Position numbers and translations under genes: made by a program. From Scheffersomyces stipitis CBS 6054 (taxonomy: Eukaryota; Ascomycota; Pichiomycetes; Serinales; Debaryomycetaceae): a DNA stretch of 64,000 nt. This document shows positions 32,482 to 42,492 of the stretch, piece after piece. Each line of letters begins with the position of its first letter. The stretch's first letter is position 1. The notes beneath the pieces are model-generated. The model saw only the letters and a program-made list of their open reading frames with translations, was not told the DNA's origin and made no database searches. Location: positions 1-64,000 of the forward strand of contig NC_009048.1 in the NCBI RefSeq assembly GCF_000209165.1, written 5' to 3'.

Positions 32482-33825
32482 ATGTCAGAAAATTCGAACA
32501 CACAGAGCACCACAACAGAGCCAGTGGGCTCTGCTAACAACTCCGAGAAGAAAAACAGCAGAAGACTGCGCCCTTCGAGGCTCAAATCAGACAAATCCAG
32601 CAATGACTCACAATCCCCTGCTGGTAGGAGGAAACCCAAGCCCAAGTCTAACGTTAAGAAAGCAAATGTGGATCCAACTGTAGGAGCAAAGTTCATCCAG
32701 GTATCAAAATTGGTGAAACGGTTCAAACCTGTGACAGTAAACGGTGTAGCTACCAAGTCTATTTTGGAGCAGGTCAAGCAAAAAGAACAGAATGAACCGG
32801 ACTATTTCAAATCACAATACAAGAACAGTGAAAGGCTATCGTATCTCCAAAAGTACTTGCTAGAGTTCAATCAAGTTCAACCCCAGGCGCTGTTATACGT
32901 CTCTTTTGTATTGAGACCTTCCGATCCAGAATTTCCTTTTGACATGGAAAAGTTGAAGTTGAACATGACTGTACCACCAACTTTCCCTGTTGATAGGGCA
33001 GCCCGGCCTAGCATAGTTGTTTTGAACGAAGAGATTCCCCGAGGTTTTGCTGCCAATATCGAGATCGGGTTTAGAAGAATAGCGGATTTAGCCAGAAGTA
33101 CTTTGAAGGACGAAGAAATTGAACTTGTACTGGGCTCCGGTTTACTTTCTATGGTTCTAACCTTGGACAAGTACCTTGAGGTATTCTTGAAACAGGAAAA
33201 GCGAGAAACAATTAAATTTGTCAAGACCTTGAAGAAACCTGTCGAGCAGATAAAGCCTGCAAGTCCAAAGCCCGAGCAAATTGGTGATATCAAGATTGAA
33301 CAACAACCGGAGTACAACAATATATTGAAAGAAGTGATTGAAAGAAGAAATCAAATTTTAGAGGAAATGACCAGCAAAATAGGGGAAAAGAATGTCAGAG
33401 TTTTCAAGAGATCGAAGCAGGAGACACTCATAAAGGTCAATATTCCAATAGTCAAAGGATCTAATTTCTCAAAGATCCCAGCTTATTGGATTAAGAATAA
33501 CTTTGTCGAAGTGATGCTATCGGTTCCTATTGATTATCCTGGACTGCCAGTTTTGTTTACAATCGCAAATAATTTCAGCACCAATTTGATTGTTAAGTAT
33601 GGTAAAGATGTCGAAGAACAAATCAACTTGGTCAAGCTCACAAGAGAATATAGACAAGTAGAAAAGGATTTCGGAAAGAACACCAAGAGATTCGAATTCG
33701 GAGATTCCAGCCTTATTCAAAAGTTGAATTGGCTCACGAATAATCTCGGCACTTTCTGTCTTGAACCTGAGCAATTCCAGACTTGGAACGACAATGTGGA
33801 CAAGTTGCAGAAACAAATTGTTTGA
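32482..33825 (+). CDS. Conserved protein with two RWD-like halves
   Basis: 447 residues from ATG. The first 65 residues are Ser/Lys/Arg-rich and disordered. Two segments look like diverged RWD folds: about 110-235, with the FPVDRAARPSIVVL signature (RWD proteins have YPxxxP), and about 320-440, with PIDYPGLPVLFTI. A Lys/Glu-rich linker separates them. RWD domains mediate protein contacts in ubiquitin and translation-stress factors. No RING or other catalytic domain is present. I do not recognise a named orthologue. Confidence 0.7.
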   Translation: MSENSNTQSTTTEPVGSANNSEKKNSRRLRPSRLKSDKSSNDSQSPAGRRKPKPKSNVKKANVDPTVGAKFIQVSKLVKRFKPVTVNGVATKSILEQVKQKEQNEPDYFKSQYKNSERLSYLQKYLLEFNQVQPQALLYVSFVLRPSDPEFPFDMEKLKLNMTVPPTFPVDRAARPSIVVLNEEIPRGFAANIEIGFRRIADLARSTLKDEEIELVLGSGLLSMVLTLDKYLEVFLKQEKRETIKFVKTLKKPVEQIKPASPKPEQIGDIKIEQQPEYNNILKEVIERRNQILEEMTSKIGEKNVRVFKRSKQETLIKVNIPIVKGSNFSKIPAYWIKNNFVEVMLSVPIDYPGLPVLFTIANNFSTNLIVKYGKDVEEQINLVKLTREYRQVEKDFGKNTKRFEFGDSSLIQKLNWLTNNLGTFCLEPEQFQTWNDNVDKLQKQIV

Positions 33826-34418
33826 CTAAAATATAAATAGTCAGAATATGGTCACCTATATAGATATGGCTAGAATGAAATCGTGCCCTCCAATTCAACG
33901 ATCATTTTGAAAGTTTTTACGGCAGAGATGTGCCTTTTGTGAAACATGAAAATCTGTACTACGATAATTTTGCAATCGTAACTTGTTGGAAATTATGCAG
34001 GATTTTCATAGCCTAGGAAAGACTGAGCAGACCTCGTAGCAAAGAATGTCGTGTGAATTTTTGGCTATGACGAGTCTGGAAGATGCCGTCATAAAAATAG
34101 TTCCAAAGAAAACCACCTCTATAGTATTAACTTACTTGTTAGCTTCTCTTGGTACTTGAATGTAAGAATAGGTTGTTATTCGAGGTAGATTGTATGTAGA
34201 TTTAAATCTTGGACTGTATATACAACTGTAGGTCACATACCACGTGATCAAAATTAAAAAAAAGGTTAATATTGCAAGTCACAATCCTTAGCTTTTTGTA
34301 TGAATCATCGTTGGACTTTCATTCCATTTAGTTACGTTACATCTAACGTGTTGTAGATTGATATTGTAATACCCTGATACCAAGATTTTAAAGAGCCCTG
34401 CAGTGTAAATATTGAAAA
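33826..34418. other. Intergenic region with E-box
   Basis: No gene. CACGTGATC at 34241 lies about 178 bp before the next ATG. Confidence 0.55.
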
Positions 34419-34991
34419 ATGTCAACTACTTCATTAGAAGACAAGCAACAACAAATTAGTTTCCAGTATGCCAACGAGTGTGACTTGGAGATTCACTGTT
34501 CACCCTTTGGGTTGAGCGGATTGTATATTAAGATTGACGGGACCAATCTAATGGGAATCGGATCAACGATGGGGTTGATCACGGGATCTACCAAGGGTCA
34601 TTTGCACTATAACGACTCCAACGACTTGATAGACCAGAAATACAAGTTGTATGTGATAGTAGACGAGGACGATATGTTGAGAATTGATTTCGCCAAAATC
34701 TTCACATTGGAAAAGGACAAGTCCGGCGAGACCAAAAAAGACAAGACTGAAGTTAAAACAGAGTCAGATTCGGGTTCGGGTTCTGGTCCAGCCCTTGACG
34801 GTGAGTACAATCTGGACGTGAACATAAAGAAAGAGAAAAACGACAATGAGTCTGTTCAAAAAGAAGAGGAGTACGACAAGTATGAGGAAGAAGAGGTGCC
34901 TACGTTGATATTCAGGGGCAAGTGTCCGGAGGGTAGACCCGACAATGTGGAACCGTTTATAGGCATCTTTTCGTTTGAGAGAGAAAATTAG
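34419..34991 (+). CDS. Small acidic hypothetical protein
   Basis: 190 residues from ATG. The first 90 residues look folded (LEIHCSPFGLSGLYIKIDG; YKLYVIVDEDDMLRIDF). A charged, low-complexity stretch follows (about 100-160, many Lys/Glu/Ser/Asp), and then PTLIFRGKCPEGRPDNVEPF. There is no signal peptide or membrane span. The well-formed frame, ATG and flanking spacing support a real gene; I do not recognise the family. Confidence 0.65.
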   Translation: MSTTSLEDKQQQISFQYANECDLEIHCSPFGLSGLYIKIDGTNLMGIGSTMGLITGSTKGHLHYNDSNDLIDQKYKLYVIVDEDDMLRIDFAKIFTLEKDKSGETKKDKTEVKTESDSGSGSGPALDGEYNLDVNIKKEKNDNESVQKEEEYDKYEEEEVPTLIFRGKCPEGRPDNVEPFIGIFSFEREN

Positions 34992-35619
34992 GATAATACA
35001 TGTGTAACGTTAGTTAGTTCAACATCATACGAAAGTAGAACTGTAGATACAGACTAGCTCGTCCGATGCTAAGAGTGTGTGTACGTGTAAGTCGAGGCAC
35101 AACTCTTTCCAGCGGTTTGGACATAGGTGAAGAGTACATTAGGCCATAAAGACACAAGTAACGTGAGTGGTATCACTTGACTGGAGTCATTTTTCGGTAC
35201 TGTACATATTTTGGCAGAGATAGAATTCCCCATACTTCGCATTTAGTGTGGGGGTGGAATTAGAATGAATAGCCGGACGAGTGCAAAAACGACTAGGGCA
35301 AATCTGGGAATAGGTGGTATCGGATATACAGAGGACCGCAACTCATCGGAAATTGCCAGTTGTGAGCTTCCACACTGTAAGTTGCTGCAACACTTTTGCC
35401 CTCCAAAGTGCTACCAGTATTGCCAGAGATCTTGACTCGCCACTGGCCATCAGTTGAAAAAATCAGATGATCCCAAAGTAGATGGACAGAGGATGAAGAT
35501 GAAAGTCACGTTCACGACTCATTAGATTAAGTGAAATGTAGATAGCAAAATTTCTGCAAAGTAGGAACAATGAAATAGCAGAGACTGAAATGCACTCTGG
35601 CGCCGGCCCACACAGAATA

Positions 35620-36012
35620 CCTCGGAAATGCCCTAGGCAATTACAACTATGTAGACAATTTGTATTTGTCATTCTACTGCTACAACACATTCTGAATACC
35701 TGCACTAACACTGAATAAATATTACTGACGCCGGAGTGTCACCAAAGACTTGGAAGAGTGACTAACGTCCGAGGGTGACCGGCGACGCTAGTGACTTTCT
35801 GTTCGCTGTAAATTGTAAGCAGAAACTCTGAAACCTTCCAGTCTGTGAAAAAAATCCAACTGTCTCATGCTCACTAACATAAAACTGGGCGGTCACCTGA
35901 CCAGGGCCACATGCACTTCCTCATGCAGTAATATCCGCTGTAGCTCCCCCCTCTCCCGAAATCATCGGATGTGCTTGGCCTCGGTTCCTGGGTGGAAAGA
36001 GGCATGCCTCGG
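35620..36012 (+). promoter_or_regulatory. CCTCGG motif cluster upstream of thiolase
   Basis: CCTCGG occurs at 35620-35625, 35979-35984 and 36007-36012, and its complement CCGAGG at 35769-35774. Four copies in about 620 bp far exceed chance for a 6-mer (well under one expected). CCTCGG is the core bound by the Zn2Cys6 fatty-acid regulators FarA/FarB in Aspergillus and is associated with the Ctf1-type regulator in Candida. This fits fatty acid induction of the beta-oxidation gene downstream. Confidence 0.6.
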
Positions 36013-36110
36013 ATTTGAGGCAAATTGCGGAGTGAGCTACAGACTCTACTTTGTTTCACAAGCGATTATTATAGGCTGCCACCCCAGATATTGACATTGC
36101 TTTTGAGGCC

Positions 36111-36118
36111 TATATAAG
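36111..36118 (+). promoter_or_regulatory. TATA box of the thiolase gene
   Basis: TATATAAG lies 119 bp upstream of the ATG at 36237. A strong consensus TATA is expected for an inducible, highly expressed gene. Confidence 0.6.
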
Positions 36119-36236
36119 CTCGTGGAATCCCCAGCACAGGCAAATTTTTCAGTTTATTCTCGACCACAATTATTGCATAGATCTTTACTTGTGATCGTAT
36201 CTTTACATAGCCTATATATTCACACGTTACATTACA

Positions 36237-37478
36237 ATGGACAGACTCCAACAGTTAAGCGGACAATTATCTCCCTCATCCAAGCAATCTCTTTTGCAAA
36301 AGAACCCAGACGATGTGGTTATCGTCGCTGCCTACAGAACTGCCTTGACCAAGGGTGGTAGAGGTAAGTTCAAGGACGTAGGTTCCGACTACCTTTTGAC
36401 TGAGTTGTTGAAGGGATTCATCAAAAAGACCGGTGTCGACGTCAACTTGATCGAAGATGTTGCCTGTGGTAACGTTTTGAACAGAGCTGCCGGTGCCTTT
36501 GAACACAGAGGTGCCTCTTTGGCTGCTGGTATCCCATACACCTCTGGTTTCATCGCCCTTAACAGACAGTGTTCTTCTGGTTTGATGGCCATCTCGGAAA
36601 TCGCAAACAAGATCAAGGCTGGTGAAATCGACTGTGGTATCGCAGCCGGTTCCGAATCCATGTCCATCAACTATGGTCCAAACTCGTTGCCAAATCTCAC
36701 TCCAGCTTTGCAAGATAACCCAGAAATGCAAAAATGTTTAATTCCTATGGGTATAACCAACGAAAACGTTGTCAAGAAGTACAACATTTCCAGACAAAAG
36801 CAAGATGAATTCGCTGCTAACTCCTACAACAAGGCTGAAAGGGCCGTTTCCTCTGGTGCTTTCAAGGACGAAATCATTCCTATTGAAACTATCATTGCTG
36901 AAGAAGATGACGACGACAATATTGTGTACAGAAAGGAAATCGTCGACACCGACGAAGGTCCAAGAAAGGGTGTCACTGCCCAATCTTTGGCTAAGTTGAA
37001 GCCAGCCTTCGCTGCTGACGGTACCACCCACGCCGGTAACGCCTCTCAAATCACTGACGGTGCTGCTGTCGTCTTGTTGATGAGAAGATCTTTGGCTGAA
37101 GCCAAGGGCTACCCAATCGAAGGTAAGTTTGTGTTGTGCTCTGCCGTCGGTGTTCCTCCAGAAATCATGGGTGTTGGTCCAGCTGTTGCCATCCCAACCG
37201 TCTTGAAGAAGGCTGGTTTGACTGTCAGCGACATTGATGTTTTCGAAATTAACGAAGCCTTTGCTGGCCAATGTCTTTACTCTGCTGAAGCTTGCAACAT
37301 CCCCCTTGATAGATTGAACATCAACGGTGGTGCCATTGCTCTCGGTCATCCATTGGGTACCACTGGTGCTAGACAATACGCAACCATCTTGAGATTGTTG
37401 AAGAAGGGTGAGTTCGGTTTGACTTCTATGTGTATCGGTACTGGTATGGGTGCTGCCTCTATCTTGGTCAAGGAATAA
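36237..37478 (+). CDS. POT1: Peroxisomal 3-ketoacyl-CoA thiolase
   Basis: 413 residues from ATG. Residues 3-11 (RLQQLSGQL) are a textbook PTS2 peroxisomal import signal (R/K-L-x5-H/Q-L) read by Pex7. The thiolase fold follows, with catalytic Cys112 in NRQCSSGLMAI, the NEAFAGQ segment, GGAIALGHPLGTTGAR carrying the His, and CIGTGMGAA at the C-terminus carrying the second Cys. It performs the last step of fatty acid beta-oxidation, cleaving 3-ketoacyl-CoA with CoA to acetyl-CoA and a shortened acyl-CoA. Codon use is strongly biased (ttg, ggt, gcc, aag, atc), as in very highly expressed yeast genes. Also known as FOX3. Confidence 0.97.
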   Translation: MDRLQQLSGQLSPSSKQSLLQKNPDDVVIVAAYRTALTKGGRGKFKDVGSDYLLTELLKGFIKKTGVDVNLIEDVACGNVLNRAAGAFEHRGASLAAGIPYTSGFIALNRQCSSGLMAISEIANKIKAGEIDCGIAAGSESMSINYGPNSLPNLTPALQDNPEMQKCLIPMGITNENVVKKYNISRQKQDEFAANSYNKAERAVSSGAFKDEIIPIETIIAEEDDDDNIVYRKEIVDTDEGPRKGVTAQSLAKLKPAFAADGTTHAGNASQITDGAAVVLLMRRSLAEAKGYPIEGKFVLCSAVGVPPEIMGVGPAVAIPTVLKKAGLTVSDIDVFEINEAFAGQCLYSAEACNIPLDRLNINGGAIALGHPLGTTGARQYATILRLLKKGEFGLTSMCIGTGMGAASILVKE

Positions 37479-39942
37479 TCGGGCGAAAGTCAATGTCCAA
37501 AGTCATGATTCTAGTTCGAAGGTTTCGTTGATTGAAACTTGCTTGTTAAGTTTATATTTATATACATTGCAAAATGAATGGAAAATAGCAAAAGGTGTAC
37601 TTTATTTTGAATAGAATTTGCGACTCGCAATCCAGAATTCTTCTCTATGAAAAGAATGAAGTATAAGTAGCAATGTATGTAGGGTGAGATTGTCTCCTAT
37701 TCTTATTAAAAGTAGGTAGTAAAAATAGTTGCAATTTTAGATGCCTACAGGATCTGTGAAACCTTCTCTGCATATTTCTTCGAAGATTTCCTGTTGAATA
37801 GCTATAAAAATCAAAGTATTGGCAAAGATGGGAGACTATGAAAACGTAGTAGAACGAAGCCACGATATCCAGAGTATTTTAGCTATGTTTTAGGATACCA
37901 TTACGTTGATAATGACTCCATACAATTCGCAAGTCGTGTAGAGACTTTCAGTTGAGAAGCTGGTGATTATTGAGGTTTCTTCGCGGCTGATCGTTATGTA
38001 TGCTTAGCGATAAGAGTATTTTATGTATGTAAATGTATAAATGTAGTACAATATATGTACGTGAAATTGATAATGAACTTCAAAGCAATACGTATTCCAA
38101 AATGCTTTGAAAGCGTAGCCGATTCCTCCTACATGTATATGAATTCATGCCTGTTGGCCAATGTTTGAAATCTTGTTCGTATCTGTGAGAAGAGTCTTTG
38201 CAAGAGCGTAATTAAAGCAATTGATCTGACTATATATATCTAGAGCATATGATTTCATTCTATGCCTTCAGATACACAGCTATATCTGGATGCAATCGCT
38301 GAGGCATTCGCTCGATCAGATATAAATGGTAGACACTTGTCATATGATCAGATCTGTAGCTTCAGAACATTGTTTTATGTTGATGTCAGTACACTATCAA
38401 TGGCAGGCAGCTTTATTACTGAGTGCACAGAATTAATACTTCTTACGATATACTGTTCAAATTGACGGCTTTCTGGTGCCATATATTGCGAAAAGTACTG
38501 CAATCAACATCACCTTTAAGGTTTCAGCTGGCCGATAAAGATGTAACAAGCTATGATCGACATGATCGTGGTTGACACAGCTGATCCTAGTCTATTTTCG
38601 TTGTCACGTTGTGTATCTTCGGTTCATATCAGGCCCTACTGAGAGTCACATAGCAAAAGGGTTCGTATATTAGATTTAGTTGAGTTTGCTTTAGACTCTG
38701 GTTATGAGTCTTTAATGGCAACTTAAATTCGGCTCTACACATACTCAACGATATAGTCAATGCTGAACTGGATCAGGAGAGGAGTGTCTTTCTGGCTTTA
38801 CGGTCCTCCAGCTCTTGCTACCATTACGCTTTCCTACAACCTAATAATATTTGAATTACGTTCACCTGAAAAATTATATGTGGCTTGGAATGTCTCCTAT
38901 AAATTGGCGCCCAAGAACGCTCTAAGAAAAGCTACAAGAAGCTAAAACTACGATTCTAGTCGATAAACTTAAGCTAATATTTCCCAGGGCCATAAAGTTA
39001 CGTAGTAAATTATAATTATTAGGATATAGTTTGTAGCCATTATGGAGGAACTCGCGGCACTAATCGCACTATTTGTCTACGGAGGAAAATGGAAGCGATA
39101 TTAGCAAGCTTTAGCTACCCAAGTTGCGTTCCCGGAGCAAGTATAAGCGAGAGGACGTCACGAACCTCCACTCAAGCACGATTTAGACGCTAGTCTTCCA
39201 ATGAAACGGGGTTCCGGAATTGTACTAAATGTGATATTATTTGCTCATATTGTTCATGTTCCCAACAATTGTTGCATGTACCTGTTGGCTTTTTATTTTT
39301 GCAGTTGCTGACCCTTAGAGAACAAAATCAAAGTTCTTCTGTTGCTGTGGACAGCTGTCTCAGTCCTGTGAAGTTTAAATTCTTTTGACAATCTGCTAAT
39401 AATAACTCTTGAATGCCCTGCAGTCACTCTATTTCACTCCAAAAAAAATACAATGTTACAACGGTTTCTGCATGTTGTAGAAAAACCGTACGTTTCACGT
39501 GGCGACCAAGCTTTGTGGCCAAGATTTGCAACCATGAGCTGCATATACGTCCCACGCTGTATACTCTGCATTACCGCGCGGTATGGCCACGAATAAAGTT
39601 ATCTGGTGCATCTAGATTTACGACACGAGCCCGTAAGCGACACAACTTTCGACGCAATGATGATCATATGTTACACTTGCCTGAGTTGGAGGATACAGTT
39701 ATCTAAAGCAGATATTGAGGCACCGTCTTGCATCTCCAAACAAGCAACCAGAGAAGTCTCAGACTTGACAAGTGCAAATCTGCGGAATGATCGAGATTTT
39801 AGTCTTTTGTACAGTTACCATCAAGAAGGTGGATGGGCCGTGATTCAGAAGGTTACTTTAGGATTATAATTACATAGTTAATATTACAGCTTGTATTATA
39901 TGTCACAATTTTCCATAGTACTAGAATTTGCTATATGTAGAT
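37479..39942. other. 2.46-kb spacer between convergent genes
   Basis: Both flanking genes end here, so no coding-gene promoter is required, yet the gap is long. Frames reach only 97 codons (39413-39706) and none looks like a known protein. No tRNA-like B box was found. The sequence is AT-rich and unremarkable. Confidence 0.55.
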
Positions 39943-42492
39943 TCACTTGAAATACACGTTGGAACTCTTTCTTCTCTCGTTCACAATTGCTTCGATTTGG
40001 GTATCGTTGCCACCCTCCTTTTGGCTTTGTGCCTGGTGCTGATGTGCTCTATGAGGGAAATACACCACATTTATAGGCGGCAAGTAATATACATTGGAGA
40101 TGGGGAAATATTTGTACCTTTTTCCCGAGTCTAAATCAAGCGTGGGTTGATTAGCTGCGGAATATGCAATCGGAGAATATGAATTGGATGCCTTATTCGC
40201 AGTCTGTAGTTGATTCGTAGAAGTGCTTCCATCATCAGCGTTACTCTGTTGGTTTTGATTTTGGTTGGTCAGTTCTTGCCCACTGGCAACATCGTCATTG
40301 TTCGACTCTTCTTCATTGTCATCTTCAGCTGACGACGTCTCTCCGTCCACTTTGTTGGCCAAATCATCGTCATCAAATTCATCATCATCGTCTTTAACCT
40401 CTTCGTTGTTAACGTCACCTGAGTTCATGTGTTGTTCTTCGTCATCGTCATCGTCGGCATCAGGAGATCTTCCAGCATTCTTGAACGATTTCTTAGCTGT
40501 GCTAGATCTGCCCTTGATAAGAATGTCTTTTCTCTCAGCGTAGAAACTTGGATTACGGCCTCTGACCGTGATTGGCTCACTAACCAATTCAAAAAGGGCA
40601 ATCTCATTGTTGTCTGAGTTGTTGGTGTTGTTGCCATTGAGTCCATTATTCATTTCGTCGTCAACGTAGTCATCGTAATATAAGTCTGCTACTACACAGC
40701 TCAATTTCACGTTAAGATGATAGTAGTTTTGGAATGCAAGGTTACCATTGTTGGGAGTAGCGTTCTTGAACTGGATCTTCTTGATGACAAAGTACTTGTC
40801 TATCTGTCCGTTTTCAATTGTAGTGTCGTTGTTGAGATTGACTATATGTTCACGAGTGTTAATGTATGACGGTTGAACAGAATCCTCTTTCAACTCATAT
40901 GAGACTGAGTTGAGAGGAGGCTTCTTATCCTTCTGTTTATCCTTTACCTTCTTGCTCTTGATGAAAATAGGAACATTACCCTTATTAGAGATATTAGCCA
41001 GAATTTCAATCTTGAAGTATTTAATAACACGAGTAATAGTGTAGCCATATTCACTGGTTTGCAACTTCAACAACTTAGAGTTGTTGTTCTTGAAGCCGTG
41101 TATGTTCATATTCATAGCAATCTGGATATAGTTTCTTCTATAACACGAAATGACCTTGGGGTCTTCCATCTTGCATCCATTAGCAGGAGGATCGTGTTGT
41201 TCAATAGACCCTTCTGGGTATGCCTTCTTTTTCGTCAACAAGTAGTAGATGTTGTCGTTATCATTGGTAATGAACCTTCCATTCAAGAAGCCGTTAAAGT
41301 CGATGGTTATTTCGTGGTTGTCTTTGTCGATGATCTTGTAGTCCATCTTATTCTTGGTGTTGATCTTGTCCACACGCTTGAAGTCCAACAACTTTCTAAG
41401 TTTGGCCGGTTTGTAATCAATCTGGTAATCAGAAGTGCGGATGTCCTTGATCTTTCTCGCTTTGAGCTTCTTCTTTTTCTTGAGCGGAGCCAGTTCCTGC
41501 TTGGGTTCTTCGCTACCTAAAGTAGAGGGCGGAGAGATCGAGTTTGAGAGCTGTGGAGGAAACAGCATGGGCACGTCACTCATGATTGCATCCTTGGCCG
41601 GGCCATTGGTGTAAGCAGGCAATGAGGAGCTGCTGTTGGCAAAGGCGTTGATGTTGGTGCTGCTAGAAGACGAACCCAAGTAGTTCTCAAATCCACCCTG
41701 AGAAAGCCAGTTCATCTCATTGTTAGGAGTGCGACTGTAGCCGTAGTTGTTCAAAAAGCTATTGGATCCGTTCAAGTTCGATCCCTGATACGGCTGCTGG
41801 TAGTTCTGGTACACTGGCTGCTGTTGTGGCAGTTGCTGGTTCAGCTGAGGAGGAAACATTCCGTTGAACTGTAGCTGGTTCTGCTGGAAATACAAGTGGT
41901 GCTGGTGGTGAGGCGGCAATCCTGAGGTTGCCTCGAACGGTATGTAACCCGCATAGTGGTTGATGTGTCCACCGGTCAGTTGCTGCTGCTGTAACTGTTG
42001 GCTCTGCTGGTTCTGGGAGTTGGTAGATGCCATTTCCTGGCTCTGAAGGTTGTGGTTCTGGTCCTGCGCCATACCTGCCATTGACGGATTCGACATGGGC
42101 GACGTGAACGAATTGCCCATCATGGCTGCCAGCAGCAGGCTGTTGATGAAGTTGTTGTTGTGGAGAAAGTCAGTGAAGTTGGCTGCGACTGACGATGGCC
42201 CCACATTGGGATTATTGGAATTATTGTTGGGCACCGAGGTGGTTGTGGAAGTAGTAGACTGCGCTGGCGTGTTGGTGTGGCTTGTGATGCTGTCACGACG
42301 AAGAAGATTGAGGTCGGGACTTATAGAGTCGTATTCCTCCTGTTTGACCTGAGCCAGATTGGCGGGGGCTCCTCCTCCAGAAGTAGGTGGGCCCGGTGTG
42401 TTGGACGACGATTGCATGGGATGGAGTATATCCGGTAGGAACAACGACGCAAGGTCTTCCAACTTGTCCTTGGAGGCAGTGGATGAGTCCAT
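39943..42492 (-). CDS. Ndt80/PhoG-family transcription factor
   Basis: 849 residues, taking the ATG at 42492 (MDSSTASKDK); the frame extends 20 codons further but only to a TTG. The N-terminal 340 residues are Gln/Asn/Ser-rich. The Ndt80-type DNA-binding domain spans about 355-660, with PAKLRKLLDFKRVDKINTK, ISCYRRNYIQIAMNMNIHGF and VRGRNPSFYAERKDILIKGR. The C-terminus is acidic (Asp/Glu runs), then Asn/Gln-rich. CTG-clade yeasts have several such factors (Ndt80, Rep1, Ron1), and the layout suggests the Ron1 group, though a tree is needed. It is likely nuclear and may respond to carbon source or N-acetylglucosamine, as that group does. Confidence 0.83.
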   Translation of the reverse strand: MDSSTASKDKLEDLASLFLPDILHPMQSSSNTPGPPTSGGGAPANLAQVKQEEYDSISPDLNLLRRDSITSHTNTPAQSTTSTTTSVPNNNSNNPNVGPSSVAANFTDFLHNNNFINSLLLAAMMGNSFTSPMSNPSMAGMAQDQNHNLQSQEMASTNSQNQQSQQLQQQQLTGGHINHYAGYIPFEATSGLPPHHQHHLYFQQNQLQFNGMFPPQLNQQLPQQQPVYQNYQQPYQGSNLNGSNSFLNNYGYSRTPNNEMNWLSQGGFENYLGSSSSSTNINAFANSSSSLPAYTNGPAKDAIMSDVPMLFPPQLSNSISPPSTLGSEEPKQELAPLKKKKKLKARKIKDIRTSDYQIDYKPAKLRKLLDFKRVDKINTKNKMDYKIIDKDNHEITIDFNGFLNGRFITNDNDNIYYLLTKKKAYPEGSIEQHDPPANGCKMEDPKVISCYRRNYIQIAMNMNIHGFKNNNSKLLKLQTSEYGYTITRVIKYFKIEILANISNKGNVPIFIKSKKVKDKQKDKKPPLNSVSYELKEDSVQPSYINTREHIVNLNNDTTIENGQIDKYFVIKKIQFKNATPNNGNLAFQNYYHLNVKLSCVVADLYYDDYVDDEMNNGLNGNNTNNSDNNEIALFELVSEPITVRGRNPSFYAERKDILIKGRSSTAKKSFKNAGRSPDADDDDDEEQHMNSGDVNNEEVKDDDDEFDDDDLANKVDGETSSAEDDNEEESNNDDVASGQELTNQNQNQQSNADDGSTSTNQLQTANKASNSYSPIAYSAANQPTLDLDSGKRYKYFPISNVYYLPPINVVYFPHRAHQHQAQSQKEGGNDTQIEAIVNERRKSSNVYFK

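Larger units (their letters stand above)
34992..36236. other. Long promoter region of the thiolase gene
   Basis: 1.25 kb without a convincing coding frame. The distal half carries the 3' flank of the preceding gene. The proximal half carries the CCTCGG cluster and TATA box listed separately. Confidence 0.6.

Noticed and set aside
36276..37493. Antisense frames of 151 and 251 codons opposite the thiolase gene
   Set aside because: They mirror the strongly biased codons of a highly expressed gene; no domain or independent start signal.
39578..39586. Third CCATACCGC match (minus strand)
   Set aside because: A 9-bp match without the flanking telomere bases; about one half is expected by chance in this window.
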